NCBI GenBank assembly: GCA_020633295.1
Contig: JACKDW010000005.1
Span: 496,001-560,000 of the forward strand
Length of the DNA: 64,000 nt
From: Myxococcales bacterium
GTDB lineage: Bacteria; Myxococcota_A; Polyangia; Nannocystales; Nannocystaceae
Direction of reading: 5' to 3'
Part shown: piece by piece, positions 16,698-24,064 of the stretch
Layout of the letters: every line of letters starts with the position of its first letter
Numbering within the stretch: position 1 is the stretch's first letter
Translations under genes and position numbers: made by a program
Notes under the pieces: generated by a model
The model's input: the letters and a program-made list of their open reading frames with translations, nothing else
Databases searched by the model: none
What the model was told of the DNA's origin: nothing

Positions 16698-18374
16698 ATG
16701 CCCGCGAAGAGCACGACACGACCCGCCGCCGAGAAGGCCGCTCGTCCCTCCTCCACGAAGCCGGCCGCGAAGAAGCCCGGAGGAGCGGCTGGAGCGAAGG
16801 CTGGAAAGAAGGCTGGAAAGAAGGCCGGAAAGAAGGCTGGAAAGAAGGCTGGAAAGAAGGCTGGAAAACGCCGCCCCGAGTCGACGAGCGCCAGCAAGCC
16901 CGCGAAGAAGTCCGCAAGGACGCCCGCGAAGAGGCCCGCGACCAAGCCCGCGACCAAGCCCGCGAAGGCCGTGACGAAAGCCGCGAAGAAGGCCGCGACC
17001 AAGCCCGCGAAGGCCGTGACGAAGGCCGGGACGAAGGCCGTGACGAAAGCCGCGACGACGGCCGTGACGACGCGGTCCTCCGCCCCTGCCAAGACCCCGA
17101 CGCAGACCGCCACGCGGGCCGCCAAGGCGACGCTCCGGATCCCGCTCGAGCAAGCGCGCGCGCTGTGGTGCCGCAAGCAGGGCCTCACCCGCCCCGCGTC
17201 GAGCGGCGGGCTCGATCACGCCGCGCTGCTCGAGTCCCACGGCTGCCTGCGCACGCTCGGCGGCGTCGACGTCTACTTCGCGATCCGGGCCCGCGCCCCG
17301 GGGGCGACCCGCGCGTCGATCGACGCCGCCTGCGAGGCCGGCGCGATCCGGGTCACCCCCGCCGCGCGCGGCTGCATCTACCTCGCGCCCGCGCGACACG
17401 TCGCCGACTACATGGCGCTCGCGGCCGCGCTGCAGCGCCCGCGGACCGACCGCGACCTCGCGCGCGCCGGCGCGACGCGGGACGAGGTCGACGTCCTCGC
17501 CGCCACCGCGCTCGAGGTCATCACGCGGCGCGGCGCGCCGCTGACCACCGCGGAGCTGCGCGCCGCGCTGCCCGCCAGCGCGCTGCGCAGCCTCGGCGAC
17601 GCGGGCAAGCGCGTCGGCCTCTCGTCGCTGCTGCCGGTCGCGCTGCGCGAGCTCGAGTTCACCGGGCGGATCGAGCGCGCGCTCGCGGGCGGCCGACTCG
17701 ACACCGAGCGCTACCTCTGGCGCCCGGCCGCCCGCGCCGTCGGGGCGCTGGACGTCGGCGACCTCGCGCTGCCGCTCGCCGCGATCGCCCACCGCTGCCT
17801 CGAGTGGTTCGCGCCCATCACCGTCAAGCAGCTCGCGACCTGGATCGGCGTGTCGCAGCGCGACATCAAGGCCGCGCTCGCCGGCATGCAGGTGCTCCCG
17901 GTGACGATCGAGGGGCACGCGGACGAGGCCTGGCTGCTCGCCCGCGACCTCGACGAGCTCGTCGAGCTCCGCGAGGCGCCGCCGCGCGAGTACCTGTTCC
18001 TGCCCTTCGCCGACACGCTGCTGGCGATCCACGACGGTCCCGCCGTCCACGTCGACCCGGCGCACCACGGCGTGCGCGTCAAGACCTGGGGCGGGCGCGG
18101 CAAGGAGGAGCCGCTCGGCGCCGTCAACCACCTCGGCCACCGCCCGCTGCTGCTCGGCGATCGCATGGTCGGGCTGTGGGAGTACAGCCCGCGGACCCAG
18201 ACCGTGGTCGCGCGGCTGTTCGACGGCGCGCCGCCGCGGGGCACGAAGGCCGCGCTCGCGACGGGCTGTCAGCAGCTCGCCGCGTTCATCCGCGACGAGC
18301 TCGAGCACGCCCGCAGCTTCAGCCTCGACACCGACGAGCGCGTGCAGGCCCGGGCCGACGAGCTCTCGGCCTGA
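16698..18374 (+). CDS. AlkZ-like DNA glycosylase with histone-H1-like N-terminal tail
   Basis: 558 aa. Residues 1-140 are Lys/Ala/Pro-rich, including five or more AGKK repeats and several KPAKKPATK-like units, much like histone H1 or myxobacterial H1-like DNA-binding tails. Residues about 155-558 match the winged-helix DNA-binding family (PF06224) that includes AlkZ/YcaQ glycosylases: QARALWCRKQGL at the start, three winged-helix units, RGCIYLAPARHVADYM, and a C-terminal beta domain ending near LWEYSPRTQTVVARLF. AlkZ enzymes excise alkylated or crosslinked bases; a basic tail would tether the enzyme to DNA. The catalytic QxQ/QxD pair is not clearly identifiable, so activity is uncertain. Start at ATG 16698, after an AT-rich leader. 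Confidence 0.75.
   Translation: MPAKSTTRPAAEKAARPSSTKPAAKKPGGAAGAKAGKKAGKKAGKKAGKKAGKKAGKRRPESTSASKPAKKSARTPAKRPATKPATKPAKAVTKAAKKAATKPAKAVTKAGTKAVTKAATTAVTTRSSAPAKTPTQTATRAAKATLRIPLEQARALWCRKQGLTRPASSGGLDHAALLESHGCLRTLGGVDVYFAIRARAPGATRASIDAACEAGAIRVTPAARGCIYLAPARHVADYMALAAALQRPRTDRDLARAGATRDEVDVLAATALEVITRRGAPLTTAELRAALPASALRSLGDAGKRVGLSSLLPVALRELEFTGRIERALAGGRLDTERYLWRPAARAVGALDVGDLALPLAAIAHRCLEWFAPITVKQLATWIGVSQRDIKAALAGMQVLPVTIEGHADEAWLLARDLDELVELREAPPREYLFLPFADTLLAIHDGPAVHVDPAHHGVRVKTWGGRGKEEPLGAVNHLGHRPLLLGDRMVGLWEYSPRTQTVVARLFDGAPPRGTKAALATGCQQLAAFIRDELEHARSFSLDTDERVQARADELSA
16799..16868 (+). repeat. 12-bp tandem repeat GGCTGGAAAGAA (AGKK)
   Basis: About six near-identical 12-bp units encode AGKK in the basic tail of the glycosylase. 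They are much more A-rich than neighbouring coding DNA and likely to vary in copy number between strains. Confidence 0.85.
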
Positions 18375-18481
18375 GCTCGACGCCCGCGCGCGCGATTCCG
18401 CGAGCGCGGGCGCGTCTGCGGACGTGTCACTTCGTGCACATACACCGTTCACGTTGACGACGCGCGCGCGCGCGTGGTGAC

Positions 18482-20005
18482 GTGGTCACCGTGGAACAGC
18501 AAGCGGACCCGCACGTGAACCAGGAGGGTCGCGCCTCGAGCCCTCGCCCCTTCGCGCTGCTCCCAGCGCTCGCCGTCCTCGCGGCCGTCGCGGCCTGCGG
18601 TGACGACGGCGCCGGCGAGACCGACGCGAGCGTCACGACCGTCGCCGACACGGCGAGCGGCACCACCTCCGGCCCGGGCACCAGCGACCCGAGCGCGCCG
18701 GGCACCAGCGACCCGGGCGGCAGCGACTCGGAGACCGGCAGCACGGGGGAGCCCGACACCTCGGGCAGCGACGCGACCACCGACGATCCCACCGACGCCA
18801 CCACCGGCGAGCCGCTCGCCTGCGAGTTCGCGCCGGGCTGTCACCAGCCGACGGCGCCCGCCGACGGCGTCGGGCTCGCGAGCCACGTCCCGGTCGGCTG
18901 CGACAGCGGCGGCGGCTTCACCAAGCGCTGGTCCGTGTTCGTGCAGGCTGGCGGCTACGCCTCGGCCGAGGCGCCGCGCGCGATCCCCTACCTCGGCGAC
19001 TTCAACGACGACGGTGCGCTCGACCTCTTCGTCAACTTCCGCAAGGCCGGCGCGGCCTACGTGTTCACAGGTACAGGTGACGGCGCCTTCGACCCCACGC
19101 CCGCCACGCTCACCGGCGGGCTGTTCTCGGGCGGCTGGGGCGGCGACCTCGGCGACCTCAACGGCGACGGCAAGCTCGACATCCTCGTCGGCGATCACGT
19201 GCGCGGCGCGTGGGCCTGGGCGGGCGACGGCGCGTTCGGCTTCAGCGACCTCACCGCCGGCCTGCCCGACCCCTTCCTGTTCAACGGCGGCGGGCTCGCG
19301 GATCTCGACGGCGACGGCGACCTCGACGGGGTGTTCGGCGCTGACCAGTTCAACAAGGGCTACGCGCTCGCGCACAACGACGGCGCCGGCAGCTGGACGG
19401 TCGGCGCGGCGCCGAGCTCGGCCCAGGCCGGCAGCGTCGGCTCGTTCTCCTTCCACGACTACGACGGCGACGGCGATCTCGACATCTTCGCCTTCGGACA
19501 TGGCGGCGGGACCATCATGGACGCCTACGTCTACCGCAACGACGGCGGCGGCTTCGCCGAGGTGCTCGCGGCCGCGATCCCGGGCCAGAGCGTGGGCACG
19601 GCCGATCCTGTGCAGGGCTCGATCGGCGACGTCAACTGCGACGGCGCGATCGACATCCTCGCGGGCGGGACCGTGCTGCTCGCGAGCGGCGGCAGCTGGT
19701 CGATCGCGACGTCGGTCGACGGCGCGCAGATCGGTCACCTCGCCGACATGAACGGCGACGGCCACCTCGACGTCATCACCCACGACGCGAGCGTCGGCCT
19801 CGCGCTCTACCTCGGCGACGGCACCGGCACCGGCTGGACCGCGCAGGCCGGGCTCGGGCTGCCCGACGCCGCGTACCAGGCCGGCGGCGCGATGGGCCGC
19901 GCCTACGGGATCGACGTCGGCGACGTCGACAACAGCGACAACATGGACATCGTGCGCCTCGCCGAGTTCGGCGCGGACTTCGTGCTCGAGGTCTGGTCGC
20001 GCTAA
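18482..20005 (+). CDS. FG-GAP/VCBS repeat lipoprotein
   Basis: 507 aa, GTG start. A signal segment (PFALLPALAVLAAVAAC) gives lipobox VAAC (Cys39), then a Ser/Thr/Gly/Asp linker typical of this group (about 40-105), then at least five FG-GAP-type blades with Ca-binding D-x-D-x-D-G loops: DFNDDGALD, DLNGDGKLD, DLDGDGDLD, DYDGDGDLD, DMNGDGHLD and DVDNSDNMD. It should form a calcium-stabilised beta-propeller on the cell surface, possibly for adhesion or binding. No enzymatic residues are recognised. A dyad-type element at 19059 falls in blade one (VFTGTGDG) with codons ACA GGT ACA GGT. Confidence 0.85.
   Translation: MVTVEQQADPHVNQEGRASSPRPFALLPALAVLAAVAACGDDGAGETDASVTTVADTASGTTSGPGTSDPSAPGTSDPGGSDSETGSTGEPDTSGSDATTDDPTDATTGEPLACEFAPGCHQPTAPADGVGLASHVPVGCDSGGGFTKRWSVFVQAGGYASAEAPRAIPYLGDFNDDGALDLFVNFRKAGAAYVFTGTGDGAFDPTPATLTGGLFSGGWGGDLGDLNGDGKLDILVGDHVRGAWAWAGDGAFGFSDLTAGLPDPFLFNGGGLADLDGDGDLDGVFGADQFNKGYALAHNDGAGSWTVGAAPSSAQAGSVGSFSFHDYDGDGDLDIFAFGHGGGTIMDAYVYRNDGGGFAEVLAAAIPGQSVGTADPVQGSIGDVNCDGAIDILAGGTVLLASGGSWSIATSVDGAQIGHLADMNGDGHLDVITHDASVGLALYLGDGTGTGWTAQAGLGLPDAAYQAGGAMGRAYGIDVGDVDNSDNMDIVRLAEFGADFVLEVWSR
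19059..19078 (+). repeat. Dyad-type element inside FG-GAP lipoprotein gene
   Basis: ACGTGT, TCACAGGT, ACAGGT. It matches ACATGTCCACAGAGACATGT at 15 of 20 positions. It encodes VFTGTG using rare ACA and GGT codons twice. Confidence 0.45.
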
Positions 20006-20328
20006 GCGAGCCCGCGAGCTCGCGCGCTCGCGTCAGCACCGACGAGCCAGCGCCCGCTCGTGACCGCCGGCTCCCACGAGCACCTGCTGCGCCACATCGC
20101 GCGGCGTGCTGGCGCGGTCCTGCGCGTCGTGACCCACGACCTGACGAGGCCGACGAGCGCGACGAGCTCGACGCCCCGCCCACCGCCTCGGGGCTGTCGC
20201 CGATCCGGCCCGATCGCGCGGGTCGCCGACGCTGCCGCTTCGACAGCGGCGACGACGACCGCGCGGCGCCCCGCGAGCGCGCACGCGACGATTGACCGCC
20301 TCCCCGCGGCCCCGCACTCTCTTCATAG
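20006..20328. other. Gap between two lipoprotein genes
   Basis: 323 bp. Only GC-rich shadow frames without codon bias are present. It should hold the terminator of the FG-GAP gene and the promoter of the next lipoprotein, but I see no clear hairpin. The last 2 bp begin a dyad-type element that overlaps the next start codon (20327-20346). Confidence 0.5.
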
Positions 20329-20346
20329 ATGTCCCGAACACCAGGC
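20327..20346 (+). repeat. Dyad-type element overlapping a start codon
   Basis: AGATGT, CCCGAACA, CCAGGC; the ATG of the lipoprotein gene is part of the first half-site. Core GTCC..AA resembles the intergenic copies. If bound by a protein it would block translation initiation or transcription. Confidence 0.3.
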
Positions 20347-21318
20347 ATCGGCGCGGCCCTGGGGCTCGCGCTGCTCGCCTTTGCCTGCACGGCGCCGCCG
20401 CGCGACGCGACGAAGGAGCACGCGGTGACGAAGGAGCTCGAGGCGAAGCCAGGAGAGACACCCCGCGCGCGCGAAGGCCTGGTGGAGGGCGAGACGGGCG
20501 ACGCGACGAAGACCGAGGAGGCCGACATCGTCGAGCTCGAGGGCGTCTTCGACATCGAGCGCTTCGCCGGCTACAAGCGCTTCCAGGGCTCGTGGCTGTA
20601 CACCGACGGCGGGCGGTACGTGCTCTCGTACCGCCCGATGCCCGAGTACACGCCCTTCGTCGAGCGTCGCGTCGTCGCGCGCGGCGCTCACTACACGCCG
20701 TGGGGGCAGGCGATCAGCGCCCGCCACTTCCGCGTCGACTCCATGCGCCTCGCCGACGGCGAGAAGGCGCGCGACGACGTCGAGCCCGGTCAGCTCCCGA
20801 TCCCGCCGACCGTACGCACGCGCGCCGAGTTCGAGCGCCGCGAGGATCGCTCGCTGCAGCTGTTCGCCACGCTCGTCAGCGTCACCGGCGACAACGCGAA
20901 CCGGCGCGAGATCACGCTGCGGCTCGACGACGGCGCGCTGCTCGAGTCCTCGCTGCCGACCTTCTACCTCGACCAGCTCGAGCGCGACGCGGTGGGCGAG
21001 CGCGTCACGATCCTCGGCACGGTCTACTCGACGCGCCCCCAGCCCCTGACGCCGCTCCCCGACGCGCTCGCGCCCGGCGAGCCCGACGAGCCCGACGAGC
21101 CCGACGAGCCCGACGAGCCGTACGAGCTGCGCCTCAACGCCGAGACCATCTGCCTCGGCGAGGTTCACGGGTGCGGCCTGCGGCAGCCCGAGCCGTCGGT
21201 CACGCGACCGTTCTCCCCGGACGTGAAGGCGAAGGTCGAGGAGGTCCTGGGGCCGACGGGCGCCGGCCCGGTGACCACGCTGAAATCCAAGCCCAAGCAC
21301 AAGCCGTCATCCGGCTGA
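20329..21318 (+). CDS. Putative lipoprotein of unknown function
   Basis: 329 aa with a short signal (GAALGLALLAFAC) and lipobox AFAC (Cys20). The mature protein has one Trp- and Tyr-rich domain (about 60-230), probably beta structure, for example KRFQGSWLYTDGGRYVLSYRPMPEYTPF and LQLFATLVSVTGDNANRREITLRL, then a DEP repeat and a basic tail. Probably OB-fold-like by the strand pattern, but this is a guess; no family is recognised. The ATG lies inside a dyad-type element, and the first codons (CGA ACA CCA) are rare ones. Followed 36 bp later by tag on the same strand. Confidence 0.65.
   Translation: MSRTPGIGAALGLALLAFACTAPPRDATKEHAVTKELEAKPGETPRAREGLVEGETGDATKTEEADIVELEGVFDIERFAGYKRFQGSWLYTDGGRYVLSYRPMPEYTPFVERRVVARGAHYTPWGQAISARHFRVDSMRLADGEKARDDVEPGQLPIPPTVRTRAEFERREDRSLQLFATLVSVTGDNANRREITLRLDDGALLESSLPTFYLDQLERDAVGERVTILGTVYSTRPQPLTPLPDALAPGEPDEPDEPDEPDEPYELRLNAETICLGEVHGCGLRQPEPSVTRPFSPDVKAKVEEVLGPTGAGPVTTLKSKPKHKPSSG
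21079..21120 (+). repeat. 9-bp tandem repeat GAGCCCGAC
   Basis: Four to five copies of a 9-bp unit encoding Glu-Pro-Asp near the C-terminus of the lipoprotein; a flexible acidic linker. Confidence 0.8.
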
Positions 21319-21354
21319 CCGCGACGTCATGGCGAGCTCGGCTATAGCCATCGA

Positions 21355-22008
21355 GTGCCCCCGCGCGCCGAGCCCAAACCAGATCTGATCACCTGCGACG
21401 ACGGCGTCGCGCGCTGCTGGTGGTGCGCCGGCGACGAGCGCTACCGCGACTACCACGATCACGAGTGGGGCGAGCCGGTCACCGACGACACGCGCCTGTT
21501 TGAGAAGCTCTGCCTCGAGGGCTTCCAGGCCGGGCTCAGCTGGCTGACGATCCTGCGCAAGCGCGACAACTTCCGCCGCGCGTTCGCGGGCTTCGACATC
21601 GCCGCGGTCGCGCGCTTCAACGCGCGCTCCGTCGCGCGCCTGCTGCGGGACCCGGGCATCGTGCGGCACCGCGGCAAGATCGAGTCGGCGATCAACAACG
21701 CCCGCCAAGCCCGCGCGCTGCAGCAGGAGTTCGGCTCGCTCGCCGCCTACTTCTGGACCCACGAGCCCGCGCCGCGCGGCCCCGAACGCCCGCGCCGGGT
21801 CACGCGCGCGGCGATCGCGAAGCAGCCGCGCACGCCGACCTCGACGCGCGTCGCCAAGGACCTCAAGCGCCGCGGCTGGAGCTTCGTCGGGCCCACCACC
21901 GTGTACGCGTTCATGCAGGCCATGGGCCTGGTCAACGATCACGTCGAGGGCTGCCCGGCGCGCGCGCGCGTCGAGCGAGCGCGCGCGCGTCTCAAGCGAC
22001 CCTCCTGA
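21355..22008 (+). CDS. tag: DNA-3-methyladenine glycosylase I
   Basis: 217 aa. Removes 3-methyladenine from alkylated DNA. Diagnostic residues: CWWCAGDERYRDYHDHEWGEP at the N-terminus with the Zn Cys, the base-recognition Trp/Tyr and Glu, then DDTRLFEKLCLEGFQAGLSW, the HhH segment RLLRDPGIVRHRGKIESAINNA, the C-terminal DLKRRGWSFVGPTTVYAFMQ and the Zn ligands in GLVNDHVEGC. All appear intact. A GTG start at 21355 is used because no ATG precedes the conserved region. Together with the AlkZ-like gene 3 kb upstream this gives two alkylation-repair glycosylases close together, though not in one operon. Confidence 0.95.
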   Translation: MPPRAEPKPDLITCDDGVARCWWCAGDERYRDYHDHEWGEPVTDDTRLFEKLCLEGFQAGLSWLTILRKRDNFRRAFAGFDIAAVARFNARSVARLLRDPGIVRHRGKIESAINNARQARALQQEFGSLAAYFWTHEPAPRGPERPRRVTRAAIAKQPRTPTSTRVAKDLKRRGWSFVGPTTVYAFMQAMGLVNDHVEGCPARARVERARARLKRPS

Positions 22009-22086
22009 GCAGACGCTCCAGGCCTCGGCGACGATGGGCGCGGCGCTCCTGAGCGCGCGGCGTCGCGGGGATGACCGGGCCCGCTC

Positions 22087-24003
22087 CTACGAGCGCAGGC
22101 GCTCGAGCTCCACGCCCGGCAGCGCCGCGACCGTCTCCGTGATCTGCAGCGCTGGCAGACGCTCGAGCGTCACGCTCTCGAGCGCGGGCAGGGACGCGAG
22201 CACGTCGAGCCTGGTCACCCGCGGGCAGTCGACGATCACCACGCGCCTGAGCCGCAAAAGCCCCCGCAGCCCCTCGAGCTCCTCGAGCGTCGCGCAGCCC
22301 TCGACGCGCAGCACCTCCAGCCGCGCGCCTCCGAGCCCGTTGAGGTCTCGCAGCGCCGGCAGCTCGTCGAGGAACAGCCCGTGCGGCGCGGCCGACAGGC
22401 CCTCGAGGCTCGTCACGGCGCAGCGGTCGATCGTCAGGCGCTCGAGCGAGCCGATTAGCTCCAGTCCCTTGAGACAGATTAGGCGCGGGCAACGGCTCAG
22501 CGACAGGGACACGAGCTCGGGCAGCGCGCCCACCCCCGTGAGCGACTCGAGCCCCGGGCAGTCGGAGACCGAGATGTGCTCGAGCGCGCGCGCGCGCGCC
22601 ACCCCACGGAGGTCGCGCAGCGAGCACATCACCTCGAGCCACAAGAACCTCAGCGCCGGCAGCTCGCCCAGGCCCGCGAGGCCCTGGAGCCCGGGACATC
22701 CGTCGAGCCCCAGGGTCTCGAGCTGCGGCAGCTCGCCCAGCGTGAGCCGCTCGAGCGCCTCGCACTCCGAGACGTAGAGCGAGCGCACGCTCGCCAGCCC
22801 CCGTAGCTCGAGCGCGCGCAGCTCGGCGCAGCCCGAGAGCGTCAGCTGAAACCGCCGCAGCGTCGACACCTCCTCGCGCAGGCCCTCGAGATCGCGCAGC
22901 GTCGCCGGCTCGCGCGGGCGCACGAAGCCCCGCGCGCGGTTCTCGTCGCCGGGCTCACGGTCGATCTGAAAGCGCAGCCGCCGAGCCGGCGGCGCGATCG
23001 CCCAGGCGATCGCCGGTCGCAGCGCGAGCGTGTCCGGATCCTGCGTGACCCCGACGAAGCCCGCCGACAGCTGCAGCGAGCGCGGCTCGTCGAGGTACAG
23101 CCACCGCAGCGGCGCTCCCGACATCCCGGTCGGAAAGTCTCCGGGCCGCGGCCGCGCCCCGTCCCCGCCCGGCACACGCGCGCGCAGCGACGCCGCGCCG
23201 TCCTCCCCCTCCCGGAGCTCATCGCCGAGGTAGGGGAACAGCGCGTTGATCCAGCCCGACACCCGCTCGCCGCCCGAGGCGTCCTCGCGCTTGTAAAACT
23301 CGCGCCAGAACGCGCGGGTGTCCTCGCCGCGCGCGGTCGCAGAGAGCGCCTCGAGGACCGGGAGCAGGTGCTCGGTCCACCACTCGAGGCCGAGCTCGTC
23401 GAGCGCCCGCGCGCGCCGGACGATCGCGCGCCAGTCCGACGACGCGCCCAGCAGCGTGACCTCCGGGATCCCGCACAGCGTCCGCACGACGTAGGTGAAC
23501 TGCCGCTGCGCCGCGCTCATCAGCACGACCTCGGAGGCCGCGCGCGTCACCGCGGTGGTCGTCGAGAAGTCGCACACCAGCAGCGAGTGCAGCCCGCCGA
23601 GGTGAGTCCGCAGCTGCTCCGAGAGTTTGGTGATGACCCGCGACCAGCCCTCGCGGGGCGCCCCCGGGCGCAGCGAGTCGTCGCGCACCTCGAGCTCGAT
23701 CGCCGCCTCGCGCCCGAGCTTGCGTTGCAGCAGCGCCGGGAAGGTCAGCAGGTGACGCGCGGCCCCCTGGGCCACGCACAGCCACACGTCGTCCGGCGCG
23801 AGCACGAGCGGGTAGTGCTCGGCGTAGGCGATGTGCGCCGCCATCACGAGGCCGTGGTAGGGCGCGCACGCGACCAGCGGCGGCGCGCCGGAGCAGGCCT
23901 CGAGCGCCTCGAGCCCGCGCTCCTGCAGCGCGCGCGCGAGCGCCACGGTCGGCTTCATCGCGTCGCCGCGCGGACCAGCGTCGACTCGCAACGTGATCGC
24001 CAC
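22087..24003 (-). CDS. DUF4419 protein with C-terminal leucine-rich repeats
   Basis: 638 aa, cytoplasmic. N-terminal DUF4419 domain (about 35-275): DDVWLCVAQGAARHL, LLVCDFSTTTAVTRAASEVVLMSAAQRQFTY-like core, CGIPEVTLLGASSDW, ALDELGLEWWTEHLLPVLEAL, FWREFYKREDASGGERVSGWINALFPYL. Residues about 365-635 form roughly 12 leucine-rich repeats of 22-24 residues (LPALRFLWLEV, LEHISVSDCPGLESL, LPELVSLSLSRCPRL). DUF4419 is mostly known as a stand-alone domain in fungi and some bacteria, with no proven function; the LRR part suggests protein recognition. A dyad-type element with CTA, TGT and GGA codons sits in one LRR (22460-22479). Confidence 0.8.
   Translation of the reverse strand: MAITLRVDAGPRGDAMKPTVALARALQERGLEALEACSGAPPLVACAPYHGLVMAAHIAYAEHYPLVLAPDDVWLCVAQGAARHLLTFPALLQRKLGREAAIELEVRDDSLRPGAPREGWSRVITKLSEQLRTHLGGLHSLLVCDFSTTTAVTRAASEVVLMSAAQRQFTYVVRTLCGIPEVTLLGASSDWRAIVRRARALDELGLEWWTEHLLPVLEALSATARGEDTRAFWREFYKREDASGGERVSGWINALFPYLGDELREGEDGAASLRARVPGGDGARPRPGDFPTGMSGAPLRWLYLDEPRSLQLSAGFVGVTQDPDTLALRPAIAWAIAPPARRLRFQIDREPGDENRARGFVRPREPATLRDLEGLREEVSTLRRFQLTLSGCAELRALELRGLASVRSLYVSECEALERLTLGELPQLETLGLDGCPGLQGLAGLGELPALRFLWLEVMCSLRDLRGVARARALEHISVSDCPGLESLTGVGALPELVSLSLSRCPRLICLKGLELIGSLERLTIDRCAVTSLEGLSAAPHGLFLDELPALRDLNGLGGARLEVLRVEGCATLEELEGLRGLLRLRRVVIVDCPRVTRLDVLASLPALESVTLERLPALQITETVAALPGVELERLRS
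22460..22479 (-). repeat. Dyad-type element inside the LRR gene
   Basis: On the minus strand ATCTGT, CTCAAGGG, ACTGGA, 14 of 20 identical to the intergenic copy at 45132. The codons CTA, TGT, GGA and again CTA around it are rare here and the patch is visibly AT-richer than the rest of the gene. Confidence 0.4.
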
Positions 24004-24064
24004 GGAGACATCGTACGCCCGCGCGCCCGCTGCGGGGCGCGACCCCGCGCGCCCGCCGTCACGA

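Noticed and set aside
15286..16917. An N-terminally extended MFS protein with repeated SFQP units from antisense repeats.
   Set aside because: The extension is the antisense of the AGKK repeat tail of the divergent gene; the ATG at 16524 gives a normal MFS N-terminus.
18422..18441. ACGTGT-N8-GCACAT upstream of the FG-GAP lipoprotein.
   Set aside because: Half-site match is partial and the core does not fit; left out of the set though its promoter position is suggestive.
19498..19517. ACATGG-N8-CCATCA inside the FG-GAP lipoprotein.
   Set aside because: Codons there are ordinary and GC-rich, so no sign of selection on DNA.
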